Part shown: positions 1 through 7,411 of the stretch, one piece after another
How the letters are laid out: each line of letters begins with the position of its first letter
Position numbering within the stretch: the first letter of the stretch is position 1
Assembly (NCBI GenBank): GCA_012729145.1
Contig: JAAYDT010000027.1
Span: 1-53,294, forward strand
Reading direction: 5' to 3'
DNA from: Synergistaceae bacterium
GTDB taxonomy: Bacteria; Synergistota; Synergistia; Synergistales; Thermovirgaceae
DNA length: 53,294 bases
Program-made: the position numbers and the translations under genes
Notes under the pieces: generated by a model
The model's input: only the letters and a program-made list of their open reading frames with translations
What the model was told of the DNA's origin: nothing
Databases searched by the model: none

Positions 1-126
1 CGTTACTCACCCGTCCGCCACTATCCGTACATATCCAGCAAGCTTTCAATATACAGACCGTCCGACTTGCATGTGTTAAGCACGCCGCCAGCGTTCGTCC
101 TGAGCCAGGATCAAACTCTCCATAAA
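1..126 (-). rRNA. rrs: 16S ribosomal RNA, 5' end (partial)
   Basis: Read on the minus strand, this stretch contains the universal bacterial 16S start (GAGTTTGATCCTGGCTCAG) followed by GACGAACGCTGGCGGCGTG and CACATGCAAGTCGGACGG. It then runs through the first variable region to GGACGGGTGAGTAACG at the window edge. Only about the first 125 nucleotides are present; the rest of the gene lies to the left of the window. The exact mature 5' end is estimated, a few bases upstream of the conserved GAGAGTTTGATC. It is transcribed leftward from the promoter at 208-236. Confidence 0.97.
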
Positions 127-160
127 TATCCTAACTGGGTCCCACTCTATTCTGTACGCT

Positions 161-200
161 GTATTCTTTTTTCAAGGTACTGTCGCCCTTTATGGGCGAC
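161..200 (-). promoter_or_regulatory. 16S rRNA leader: hairpin and boxA-like antitermination element
   Basis: Between the rRNA promoter and the 16S start the transcript contains a perfect 7-bp hairpin (GTCGCCC/GGGCGAC, plus-strand positions 182-200, 5-nt loop). Immediately downstream comes ACCTTGAAAAAAGAATAC (plus-strand 161-178 region), which resembles the CTTTGAAAA/CCTTGAAAAC boxA-type sequences found before rRNA genes in many bacteria. The hairpin and sequence are seen directly. A role in Nus-dependent antitermination or RNase III processing is inferred from position. Confidence 0.5.
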
Positions 201-207
201 GGCGAAA

Positions 208-236
208 AATATACCATGCATCGGGAGTTAGTGCAA
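208..236 (-). promoter_or_regulatory. Sigma-70-type rRNA promoter
   Basis: On the minus strand a -35 hexamer TTGCAC (plus 231-236) is separated by exactly 17 bases from a -10 hexamer TATATT (plus 208-213). Transcription would start near position 200 and read toward the 16S gene at 126. Hexamer quality, spacing and distance to the rRNA all fit an rRNA promoter. The upstream flank on the minus strand (TTTTTCGTAGTTTCAATTG and onward) is AT-rich, as expected for an UP element. Confidence 0.75.
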
Positions 237-333
237 GCGTTTTACAATTGAAACTACGAAAAACTCCCTTTTTCTGATATTCTTCTATGGTCCGTGTAAC
301 TTCCCGGACCTTACCTAAAAGCGAGGAGTCAGG

Positions 334-2709
334 ATGAAGAACAACATCTTCAATTTCTACAGAAAAAAACAGCCAGAGAATACCCCGAAGGCTGAAAGGA
401 CCACCAGGACAAAGAAAGTACACATCACCAGGAAGACCAGCACTTTTGCAAAGCTGGCGCTGACCTTTCTCTTCGTGATCGTCCTTCTGTTCGCAGTGGC
501 ATCGATAGCAGGTGTCCTTATCATCAGGGACGCAGCTTCAACCCTTCCCTCCGTGGAGGAGATGACCCATTACGAACCGGACCTCTCGACCATAGTATAT
601 GACCGTAACGAAAAGGTGATCACCAGGCTATTCCATGAGAACAGGACCTGGGTACCCCTTTCCCAGATCCCCATAGAGGTCCAGGAGGCATGTATAGCGG
701 CCGAGGACAGCTCCTTCTACAGCCACAGGGGGTTGGACTTTATCGGTATCGTAAGGGCCTTCTGGGTGAACCTCAGAAGCGGCAGGACTCTCCAGGGTGC
801 AAGTACGATAACCCAGCAGCTGGCCTGGAACCTCTTCCTTACCAAAGAGAAGACCCTCCAGAGAAAGATCAAGGAAGCAATTATATCGATCCGTCTGGAG
901 AGGATCTACTCCAAGGAACAGATCCTGGAGATGTACCTCAATATGATCTACTTCGGCCATGGGGCCTGGGGGATACATTCGGCTTCACAGCTCTACTTCA
1001 ACAAGGAACCATCTGAACTGGACCTCTCGGAAGCGTCCCTTCTCGCAGGGATAGTCAAGGGACCCGAGTACTACACTCCGTTGCGGCACCCGGAAAGGGC
1101 CTCTGAGAGACAGGCCTATGTTTTGGGAAGAATGGCCCAGGAGGGAATGATCACCCCAGAGCAGGCCCAGGCCGCCAGAAAGATCGATCTGGATTTTCAG
1201 ACCCTGAAGAAACCGGCCATAATGTTCGACGAGGCCCCCTACTTCATCTCCCACATCCTCTTTGAGCACCTCCTTCCGTCTTACGGAAGCGATATGGTCT
1301 ACAGGGGCGGGCTCAGGGTACACACGACCCTGGACCTGGACCTGCAGCATGCGGCCGAAGAAGCAATAAAGGGGCTCAAGAGCGAGGGAGCCATAGTTGC
1401 TCTGGACCCCGGGACGGGCGAGATCCTTGCACTGGTGGGAGGGAAGGACTTCGAACAGACCAAGTTCAACCGGGCCACCCAGGCCTTTCGCCAGCCCGGG
1501 TCGTCCTTCAAGCCCTTTGTCTACACCGCTGCCCTTATGAAAGGACTCAGGCCGGTGGACCACATTCTGGATGCTCCTGTCTCCTACGACAACGGGATCG
1601 ACGAGCGGGGTGATAGGGATATCTGGGAACCCGGCAACTACACCGGGGATTTCAAGGGAGAGGTGACATTGCTCCAGGCCCTTGTCCACTCCTACAATAC
1701 CGTCGCGGTCAGGCTTGCCCATATTACTGGCATACCGGAAATAATCGACGTGGCTCGCCGGTTCGGCTTTACTTCGCCCCATATACCCAACGACCTGTCC
1801 ATCGCTCTGGGGTCGGCCAACGTGACCCCCCTGGAGATGGCATCTGCTTACAGCGTCTTCGCCAACGGCGGATCAAGGATCACACCCTACGCCATAAGAA
1901 AGATCAACACCGCTGCAGGCGAGACCCTGGAGCAGTACGGACCGAACCTTTCACCGGCTGTCCCCGAGGCTATCGCCCTTTCAATGCGTTCTGTCATGAT
2001 GGAGGTTGTAAGGTCCGGTACGGGGACCAGGGCCAGGGTTCCCGGTTATGAGGTCTTCGGCAAGACGGGGACGACCAACGATTATACCGACGCATGGTTC
2101 GCCGGAGGTATTCCGGGTCTCGTGGTTGTAGTATACGCCGGTAACGACGACAACAAGACCCTGGGCAGACCGGGTACGGGGGGTGTAGTTGCAGCCCCCG
2201 TCTGGCAGGCCTTTGTAAGCAAGGCTGTCAAACACCTCACCCTCAGGGAATCCTTCGAGATCCCTGAAAGGGCGGGTATTGACACTATAACTGTCTGCAG
2301 GGACTCCGGGTTCCTTTCGGCTGGCAGTTGTCCTTCAACAGCGATCTTTCTCCCCTCGGGCCTGGCCCCATATTCGACGTGCCCCATCCATGGGGGTTCA
2401 TGGATAATGGCCGAGTCCGACCGGAACGAACCGAGAATGCTGCTCTCGCCGAGGGACGAGGAAGTCCTGGGGATCCCCGCCCGCATGGCAAGGCTTTACA
2501 GTATCTCCATATCAGGCATTGCAGCAGCCCCTCCAATGGAGGAACTTCCAACCTATCAGCCTCCTCAGATGCCGACCTATACTCCTCCGTCTCCTCCTGC
2601 CACCACCCCGGTCACACCCTCCAGACAGTCCAAACCAAGGGAGAGGACCCCCGAAGAGATAGAGGACCGGTACCAGGAGCTGCTCAAGCAGTACGGCATC
2701 TCCGATTGA
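334..2709 (+). CDS. ponA: Penicillin-binding protein 1A (bifunctional peptidoglycan synthase)
   Basis: Class A PBP that polymerises lipid II glycan strands and cross-links their peptides outside the cytoplasmic membrane. A basic cytoplasmic tail (1-35) precedes one membrane segment (about 36-66). The GT51 glycosyltransferase domain (about 90-260) has the catalytic Glu in AAEDSSFYSHRG (E124) and the QGASTITQQL motif. The transpeptidase domain shows SSFK (catalytic S390), SYN (453-455) and KTGT (577-580). The C-terminal 70 residues are proline-rich (PTYQPPQMPTYTPP) and end in a charged helix. GAGGAG lies 4 to 5 bases before the ATG. It is divergent from the 16S gene and convergent with dgt (17-bp gap). 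A 6-bp hairpin (289-294/305-310) lies in its leader, with no known role. Length (791 aa) is normal for PBP1A. Confidence 0.96.
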   Translation: MKNNIFNFYRKKQPENTPKAERTTRTKKVHITRKTSTFAKLALTFLFVIVLLFAVASIAGVLIIRDAASTLPSVEEMTHYEPDLSTIVYDRNEKVITRLFHENRTWVPLSQIPIEVQEACIAAEDSSFYSHRGLDFIGIVRAFWVNLRSGRTLQGASTITQQLAWNLFLTKEKTLQRKIKEAIISIRLERIYSKEQILEMYLNMIYFGHGAWGIHSASQLYFNKEPSELDLSEASLLAGIVKGPEYYTPLRHPERASERQAYVLGRMAQEGMITPEQAQAARKIDLDFQTLKKPAIMFDEAPYFISHILFEHLLPSYGSDMVYRGGLRVHTTLDLDLQHAAEEAIKGLKSEGAIVALDPGTGEILALVGGKDFEQTKFNRATQAFRQPGSSFKPFVYTAALMKGLRPVDHILDAPVSYDNGIDERGDRDIWEPGNYTGDFKGEVTLLQALVHSYNTVAVRLAHITGIPEIIDVARRFGFTSPHIPNDLSIALGSANVTPLEMASAYSVFANGGSRITPYAIRKINTAAGETLEQYGPNLSPAVPEAIALSMRSVMMEVVRSGTGTRARVPGYEVFGKTGTTNDYTDAWFAGGIPGLVVVVYAGNDDNKTLGRPGTGGVVAAPVWQAFVSKAVKHLTLRESFEIPERAGIDTITVCRDSGFLSAGSCPSTAIFLPSGLAPYSTCPIHGGSWIMAESDRNEPRMLLSPRDEEVLGIPARMARLYSISISGIAAAPPMEELPTYQPPQMPTYTPPSPPATTPVTPSRQSKPRERTPEEIEDRYQELLKQYGISD

Positions 2710-2726
2710 TCCTGTCGGGGCCGGCC

Positions 2727-3761
2727 TCAGGGCCAGGGGCTGGGCAGGACCATCTTTTCGAAAAGGGCAACGGCGTACCTGTCTGTCATTCCAGAGATGT
2801 GGTCGAGGGCGAAAAGGGCAGAACCATATCCCCGGCAGTCGATATCCTCGGCGGGGTTCTTCTCGAAGTGTTCAAAGAGAGTTGAAAGGACGTGCGTCAC
2901 CTTGGGTTCCTCCCCAAGCACCCTCTCTGAATCGTAGACCCTTTGGTAAAGGAAGGAGCGTAGTTCCTCTACGGCTCCAAGGAGTTCTGATCCCATGTTC
3001 ACACCATCGGAGCCGCTGTTGGAGACGACGCTCTCCACCATTCTCCCGATCCTTGCGCCGTGGCCGGAACCAAGCCTGGAAACTACCGAAGACGGAACAT
3101 CTCCAAACTTCACAATCTCCGCTCTCATCGCATCGTCAAGGTCGTGATTGAGATAGGCGATGGAATCAGAGATACGTACGACCCTTGCTTCGTGTGTCAG
3201 CGTCGGTTCACCGCCGGAAAAACCTTCCCTGACATCCACCTGCCCCTTGGAGTGCTTCAGGATACCGTCCCTGACCTCTACAGAAAGGTTCAGGCCCTGG
3301 CCGTCTTTTTCGAGGCAGTCAACCACTCTCAGGCTCTGCCTGGCGTGGGAGAAACCCTCAAGACCCCTGCTTTTCGCTATCCTGTCCAGGACCCTCTCCC
3401 CCATATGACCGAAGGGCGTGTGGCCAAGGTCGTGCCCGAGAGCGATTGCGTCGGTAAGGTCCTCGTTCAGCCCTAAAGCACGGGAGATGGTCCTTGCTAT
3501 CTGGCACACCTCAAGGGTGTGGGTAAGCCGCGTCCTGTAGTGATCACCTTCGGGTAGCAGGAGGACCTGTGTCTTGTGCTTGAGCCTTCTGAAGGCCTTG
3601 GAGTGGATAATCCTGTCACGGTCCTGCTGGAAGATGGTCCTCAAGGGGCAGAGAGGCTCTTCCCTCGATCTTCCCCGGCTTGCGTCGCTGAAAGCTGCGC
3701 AAGGCTCAAGGATGATCCTCTCGATTTTTTCCCAGCGGACCCTGGGCATCTCTTCTCTCAT
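2727..3761 (-). CDS. dgt: Deoxyguanosinetriphosphate triphosphohydrolase-like HD protein
   Basis: HD-domain dNTP triphosphohydrolase that removes triphosphate from dNTPs, so it affects dNTP pools. It carries the family signatures RTRLTHTLEV (H81) and LGHDLGHTPFGHMGE (H110-D111), and a later metal-site segment SIAYLNHDLDDA. The start at 3761 (MREEMPRV) is chosen because AAGGAGAAGCC precedes it at good spacing. A longer frame to 3818 would translate through the hairpin at 3781-3811. The resulting 344-aa protein fits the short dGTPase-like (type 2) subfamily. It lies 86 bp downstream of ppdK with that hairpin between, so expression is probably partly uncoupled. Substrate specificity within the family cannot be read from sequence. 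Confidence 0.92.
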   Translation of the reverse strand: MREEMPRVRWEKIERIILEPCAAFSDASRGRSREEPLCPLRTIFQQDRDRIIHSKAFRRLKHKTQVLLLPEGDHYRTRLTHTLEVCQIARTISRALGLNEDLTDAIALGHDLGHTPFGHMGERVLDRIAKSRGLEGFSHARQSLRVVDCLEKDGQGLNLSVEVRDGILKHSKGQVDVREGFSGGEPTLTHEARVVRISDSIAYLNHDLDDAMRAEIVKFGDVPSSVVSRLGSGHGARIGRMVESVVSNSGSDGVNMGSELLGAVEELRSFLYQRVYDSERVLGEEPKVTHVLSTLFEHFEKNPAEDIDCRGYGSALFALDHISGMTDRYAVALFEKMVLPSPWP

Positions 3762-3780
3762 GGCTTCTCCTTTGTATATA

Positions 3781-3811
3781 CAGGGGCCGCCACTTGCCGT
3801 GGCGGCCCCTG
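3781..3811 (-). terminator. Strong hairpin between ppdK and dgt (terminator or attenuator-like)
   Basis: A perfect 13-bp stem (CAGGGGCCGCCAC / GTGGCGGCCCCTG) with a 5-base loop lies between the ppdK stop and the dgt start. On the minus strand it is followed by TATATACAAAGG rather than a clean U run. It could therefore be a weak terminator, a processing or stability element protecting the ppdK mRNA 3' end, or an attenuator for dgt. The stem is seen directly; function is inferred. Confidence 0.6.
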
Positions 3812-3847
3812 GTCTCAAAAACCTTGCATCCGCCCCCGTTCAGGGTT

Positions 3848-6517
3848 TCAGTCCAGCAGACCCAGTTTAGAATGTGCCGCCGAAAGCCTTGCGACAGGGA
3901 CCCTGAAGGGGGAACAGCTTACGTAGTTCAGTCCCAGTTCATGGCAGAAGACAATACTCTGGGGGTTCCCACCGTGTTCCCCGCAGATCCCTATCTGCAG
4001 TTCGGGGTATTTCTGCCTTCCTTCGGCCACGGCAAGTGTCATCAGTCTTCCTACCCCTTCACGGTCAAGCACGTGGAAGGGATTATCGGGGAGAACACCG
4101 TCGTTAACGTACTGGGCCAGGAACTTGCCCTCGGCGTCATCCCTGGAGTATCCGAAGGTGGTCTGGGTCAGATCGTTGGTCCCGAAGCTGAAAAACTCGG
4201 CAAATTCGGCTATTTCACCGGCGACAAGTGCCGCCCTCGGCACTTCGATCATGGTTCCGACAAGGTATTGCAGATCATCAAGTCCCTGCTGGGTGATGAT
4301 CCTGCCGGTTATGTCCTTGACCATCGCCAGCAGCCTCTTCATCTCCTCCCGGGTACCCACCAGGGGCATCATTATATCGGGCTTGACATCAATGCCTTCT
4401 TTCTTAAGTTCACAGGCAGCCTCGATAATGGCAGCGATCTGCATCTCGTAGATCTCGGGATAGACAAGCCCCAGCCGGCAGCCCCTGAATCCCAGCATGG
4501 GGTTGTTCTCCTGGAGTGACAGGACCCTTGCCAGCACAGTTTCGGCGTGCACAAGTTCCTCCGGCGAAGCCTCGCTGTCGGTCTTTATGGAAGCAATGGT
4601 ATCCCTGAGCTCGTGCTCCTTGGGTAGGAACTCGTGAAGAGGAGGGTCCAGGAGCCGAATGGTCACGGGGAGGCCGTCCATGACCCTGAATATTCCCCGG
4701 AAGTCCTCCTTCTGCATTACCTTGAGCCGGTCAAGGGCCTTCACCCGGGATTGCCTGTCTCTGGCCAGGATCATCTCCTGCACGACCGGGAGCCTGTCGG
4801 TCGCCATGAACATGTGTTCCGTCCTGCAGAGACCTATGCCTTTTGCCCCGAAAGACCTCGCTCTTTTGGCATCTTCTGGTGTATCGGCGTTCGCCCAGAC
4901 CTCAAGGGTCGATACCGAATCGGCGATATCCAGCAGTTCCCTGAAATCATCGGTGAACGAGGGCTGTACCAGAGGCACCTCCCCGAAGATGACATGCCCC
5001 TTCGATCCGTCTATCGTCAGGATATCACCCTTTTTCAGGGTCTTGTCGCCGACGATCATGACCCCCCTTGCGACGTCGATAACCACCGATTCACAACCCG
5101 AAACACAGGGCTTTCCTAGACCTCTGGCGACAACGGCGGCATGGCTCGTCATTCCCCCCCTGCTGGTCAGGACACCCTGCGCCGCATAGAGTCCATGGAT
5201 GTCGTCGGGTGTAGTCTCCGGTCTTACCAGGATGACCGGCTGTCCCGATTGAGCGACCTTCTCGGCCTCGTCGGCATCGAAAATGACGATCCCGACAGCC
5301 GCTCCCGGAGAGGCCGGGAGACCCTTTGCTGCTATATCGAAAGAGGCATCGGGGTCGATCTGCTTGTGCAGAAGCTGTTCAACCTGATCGGGTGTTACCC
5401 TTGATACCGCCGTAGCAGCATCGATAGACCCTTCATTGTACATGTCCACTGTTGACTTTACCGCGGCTCTGGCGGTCCGCTTGGCATTTCTGGTCTGTAG
5501 CATGTAGAGTTTGCCCCGTTCCACTGTGAACTCGATGTCCTGGACATCCCGGTAGTGTTTTTCCAGCAGATCAGCGATCCTGTGAAGCTCCCGGTCCGCT
5601 TCAGGGAGCTTGGACCCGAACTCGTCAATAGGATGCGGTGTCCTGATGCCGGCCACCACATCCTCGCCCTGGGCGTTCACAAGGAACTCCCCGTAAAGCT
5701 TCTTCTCACCGGTGGAGGGGTTCCTTGTGAAACAGACCCCCGTCCCGCAGTCTTCTCCAAGGTTCCCGAAGACCATGGTCATTACATTGACAGCTGTACC
5801 CAGGTCATCGGGGATCTTGTTGATCCTCCTGTAGGTTATTGCCCTGGGGTTCTTCCAGCTGAGGAAGACCGCCTCAACGGACTTTTCCAGCTGGACCCAG
5901 GGGTCATCGGGGAAGGGTTCTCCCGTTTCCTGCTCAACTATCTTGAGGTACCTGGAGATTACTCCCTTCCAGGAAGAAGCGGGGATCTCGAAGTCATAGG
6001 AGACCTTGAGGTCTTTCTTGACCTGGTGCAGCACGTTCTCGAAGACGGACCCATCCATGCCCAGCACCACGTTGGAGAACATCTGGATGAATCTCCTGTA
6101 GCTGTCCAGGGCGAACCTCTCATCGCCCGACTCCGTTCCGAGAGCCTTGACGGAATCGGCGTTGAGGCCCAGGTTAAGTATTGTGTCCATCATGCCAGGC
6201 ATTGATACCGCTGCCCCGGAACGCACGGAGACCAGAAGCGGGTTGGTCTTTCCGCCGAAATTCTTTCCCGTCTCCTTTTCCAGGTCAGTCATGGCTGTCC
6301 GGATCTCGCCCCATACCTCTTCAAGGAACTGTTCCCCTCTTTTCAGGAATTCAAGGCAGGCCTCTGTAGAAATGGTGAACCCCGGCGGAACCGGTAGACC
6401 TATCCTGAGCATCTCGGCCAGGTTGGCACCCTTACCACCCAGGAGGGACCTCTTTTCCGCACTTCCCTCTGTGAAATGGAAAACGAACCTCTTCCTTTCA
6501 TTTCCGGCTTCCGTCAT
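3848..6517 (-). CDS. ppdK: Pyruvate, phosphate dikinase
   Basis: Interconverts pyruvate, ATP and Pi with PEP, AMP and PPi; in anaerobes it often runs glycolytically, or supplies PEP for gluconeogenesis. The N-terminal ATP-grasp nucleotide domain begins SLLGGKGANLAEM. The central phosphohistidine domain has GGMTSHAAVVARGLGKP with catalytic H459, and T457 two residues earlier is the expected target of the regulator PpsR encoded just upstream. The C-terminal TIM barrel carries GTNDLTQTTFGYSRDDAEG and the CGEHGG catalytic-cysteine segment. Length (889 aa) is typical. GGGGAGG precedes the ATG. The gene is 32 bp downstream of ppsR and in the same transcript. Confidence 0.98.
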   Translation of the reverse strand: MTEAGNERKRFVFHFTEGSAEKRSLLGGKGANLAEMLRIGLPVPPGFTISTEACLEFLKRGEQFLEEVWGEIRTAMTDLEKETGKNFGGKTNPLLVSVRSGAAVSMPGMMDTILNLGLNADSVKALGTESGDERFALDSYRRFIQMFSNVVLGMDGSVFENVLHQVKKDLKVSYDFEIPASSWKGVISRYLKIVEQETGEPFPDDPWVQLEKSVEAVFLSWKNPRAITYRRINKIPDDLGTAVNVMTMVFGNLGEDCGTGVCFTRNPSTGEKKLYGEFLVNAQGEDVVAGIRTPHPIDEFGSKLPEADRELHRIADLLEKHYRDVQDIEFTVERGKLYMLQTRNAKRTARAAVKSTVDMYNEGSIDAATAVSRVTPDQVEQLLHKQIDPDASFDIAAKGLPASPGAAVGIVIFDADEAEKVAQSGQPVILVRPETTPDDIHGLYAAQGVLTSRGGMTSHAAVVARGLGKPCVSGCESVVIDVARGVMIVGDKTLKKGDILTIDGSKGHVIFGEVPLVQPSFTDDFRELLDIADSVSTLEVWANADTPEDAKRARSFGAKGIGLCRTEHMFMATDRLPVVQEMILARDRQSRVKALDRLKVMQKEDFRGIFRVMDGLPVTIRLLDPPLHEFLPKEHELRDTIASIKTDSEASPEELVHAETVLARVLSLQENNPMLGFRGCRLGLVYPEIYEMQIAAIIEAACELKKEGIDVKPDIMMPLVGTREEMKRLLAMVKDITGRIITQQGLDDLQYLVGTMIEVPRAALVAGEIAEFAEFFSFGTNDLTQTTFGYSRDDAEGKFLAQYVNDGVLPDNPFHVLDREGVGRLMTLAVAEGRQKYPELQIGICGEHGGNPQSIVFCHELGLNYVSCSPFRVPVARLSAAHSKLGLLD

Positions 6518-6549
6518 TCTTTCCGACCTCCCCGGCGATCAATGTAGGA

Positions 6550-7371
6550 TCAAGCTCTCAGATAATCCAGGATCTCCTGGGCCGTCTCCTCAATGGCCCT
6601 GTTGGTGACGTTCAATATACGGCAGCCAATTTTGCGCATGATGTTCTTGGCGAACTGGAGTTCTTCCTCGACCCTCTCCCACTGGGCGTAGTTGGATATC
6701 TCCGAATCAAGTCCCAGTAGCCGAAGTCTCTCTCGCCTAATATCCACAAGCTTTTCGGGTTGAACGGTCAGCCCGAATATCTTTTCGGGCGGTATCTCGA
6801 AGATCTCCCCCGGAGGTTCCGTTTCTGGTATAAGGGGGACGTTCCCCACCATGAAACCCCGGTGGGCAAGGTACATGCAGAGCGGGGTCTTGCTCGTCCG
6901 GGACACCCCAAGGATGACCACGTCCGCTGAAAGAAGGTGTTCCGCACACCTTCCATCATCACACTTGATGGCGAACTCAATTGCCTTCACTCTGCGGAAA
7001 TACTCCTCGTCCATCCTTCTCATCAGACCCGGGGTCTCAAGGGGGGGGTGTTCGAGCCGTCTCTCGAGCATATCCAGGATCGGGCCGAGGATGTCTATGA
7101 CGTCGGTCCCCTGGTTGCGGGCTTTCTCCATGAACCATCGCCTGAGATCGTGGTCGACAAGGGTACAAACGACCATTGCTCTTTCCGTCTCGGCCTCTTC
7201 AAGCACCTCGAGAGCCCTGTCCTTGTTGTTGATGTAACGGAACCTATGCAGGGTTATGGCATCCGAAGCGAACTGGCTCAGTGCCGCTTTCGCAACATGT
7301 TCGGCCGTCTCGCCGGTAAAATCGGAGACCACAAATACCGGAAGAGGTTGACGATCTTCTTTTTCAACCAT
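6550..7371 (-). CDS. ppsR: PPDK regulatory protein: bifunctional serine/threonine kinase and Pi-dependent phosphorylase (DUF299)
   Basis: Controls PpdK by ADP-dependent phosphorylation of the threonine two residues before its catalytic histidine, and by Pi-dependent dephosphorylation. The family P-loop-like motif GVSRTSKTP is at residues 155-163. The N-terminal segment FVVSDFTGETAEHVAKAAL and the downstream GNVPLIPETEPP are also family hallmarks. The start at 7371 (MVEKEDRQ) is supported by GGAGG seven bases upstream; an in-frame ATG at 7392 would only add seven residues containing that site. The product is 273 aa, the usual size. Linkage to ppdK makes PpdK, rather than PEP synthase, the likely partner. 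Confidence 0.95.
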   Translation of the reverse strand: MVEKEDRQPLPVFVVSDFTGETAEHVAKAALSQFASDAITLHRFRYINNKDRALEVLEEAETERAMVVCTLVDHDLRRWFMEKARNQGTDVIDILGPILDMLERRLEHPPLETPGLMRRMDEEYFRRVKAIEFAIKCDDGRCAEHLLSADVVILGVSRTSKTPLCMYLAHRGFMVGNVPLIPETEPPGEIFEIPPEKIFGLTVQPEKLVDIRRERLRLLGLDSEISNYAQWERVEEELQFAKNIMRKIGCRILNVTNRAIEETAQEILDYLRA

Positions 7372-7411
7372 TACCAGACCTCCAGGACCCATACGGGATC
7401 TGTTCCAACTA

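Noticed and set aside
127-333. Clear -35/-10 promoter for PBP1A on the plus strand
   Set aside because: TTTACA and TTGAAA boxes near 241-253 have no -10 partner at acceptable spacing, so no promoter was annotated.
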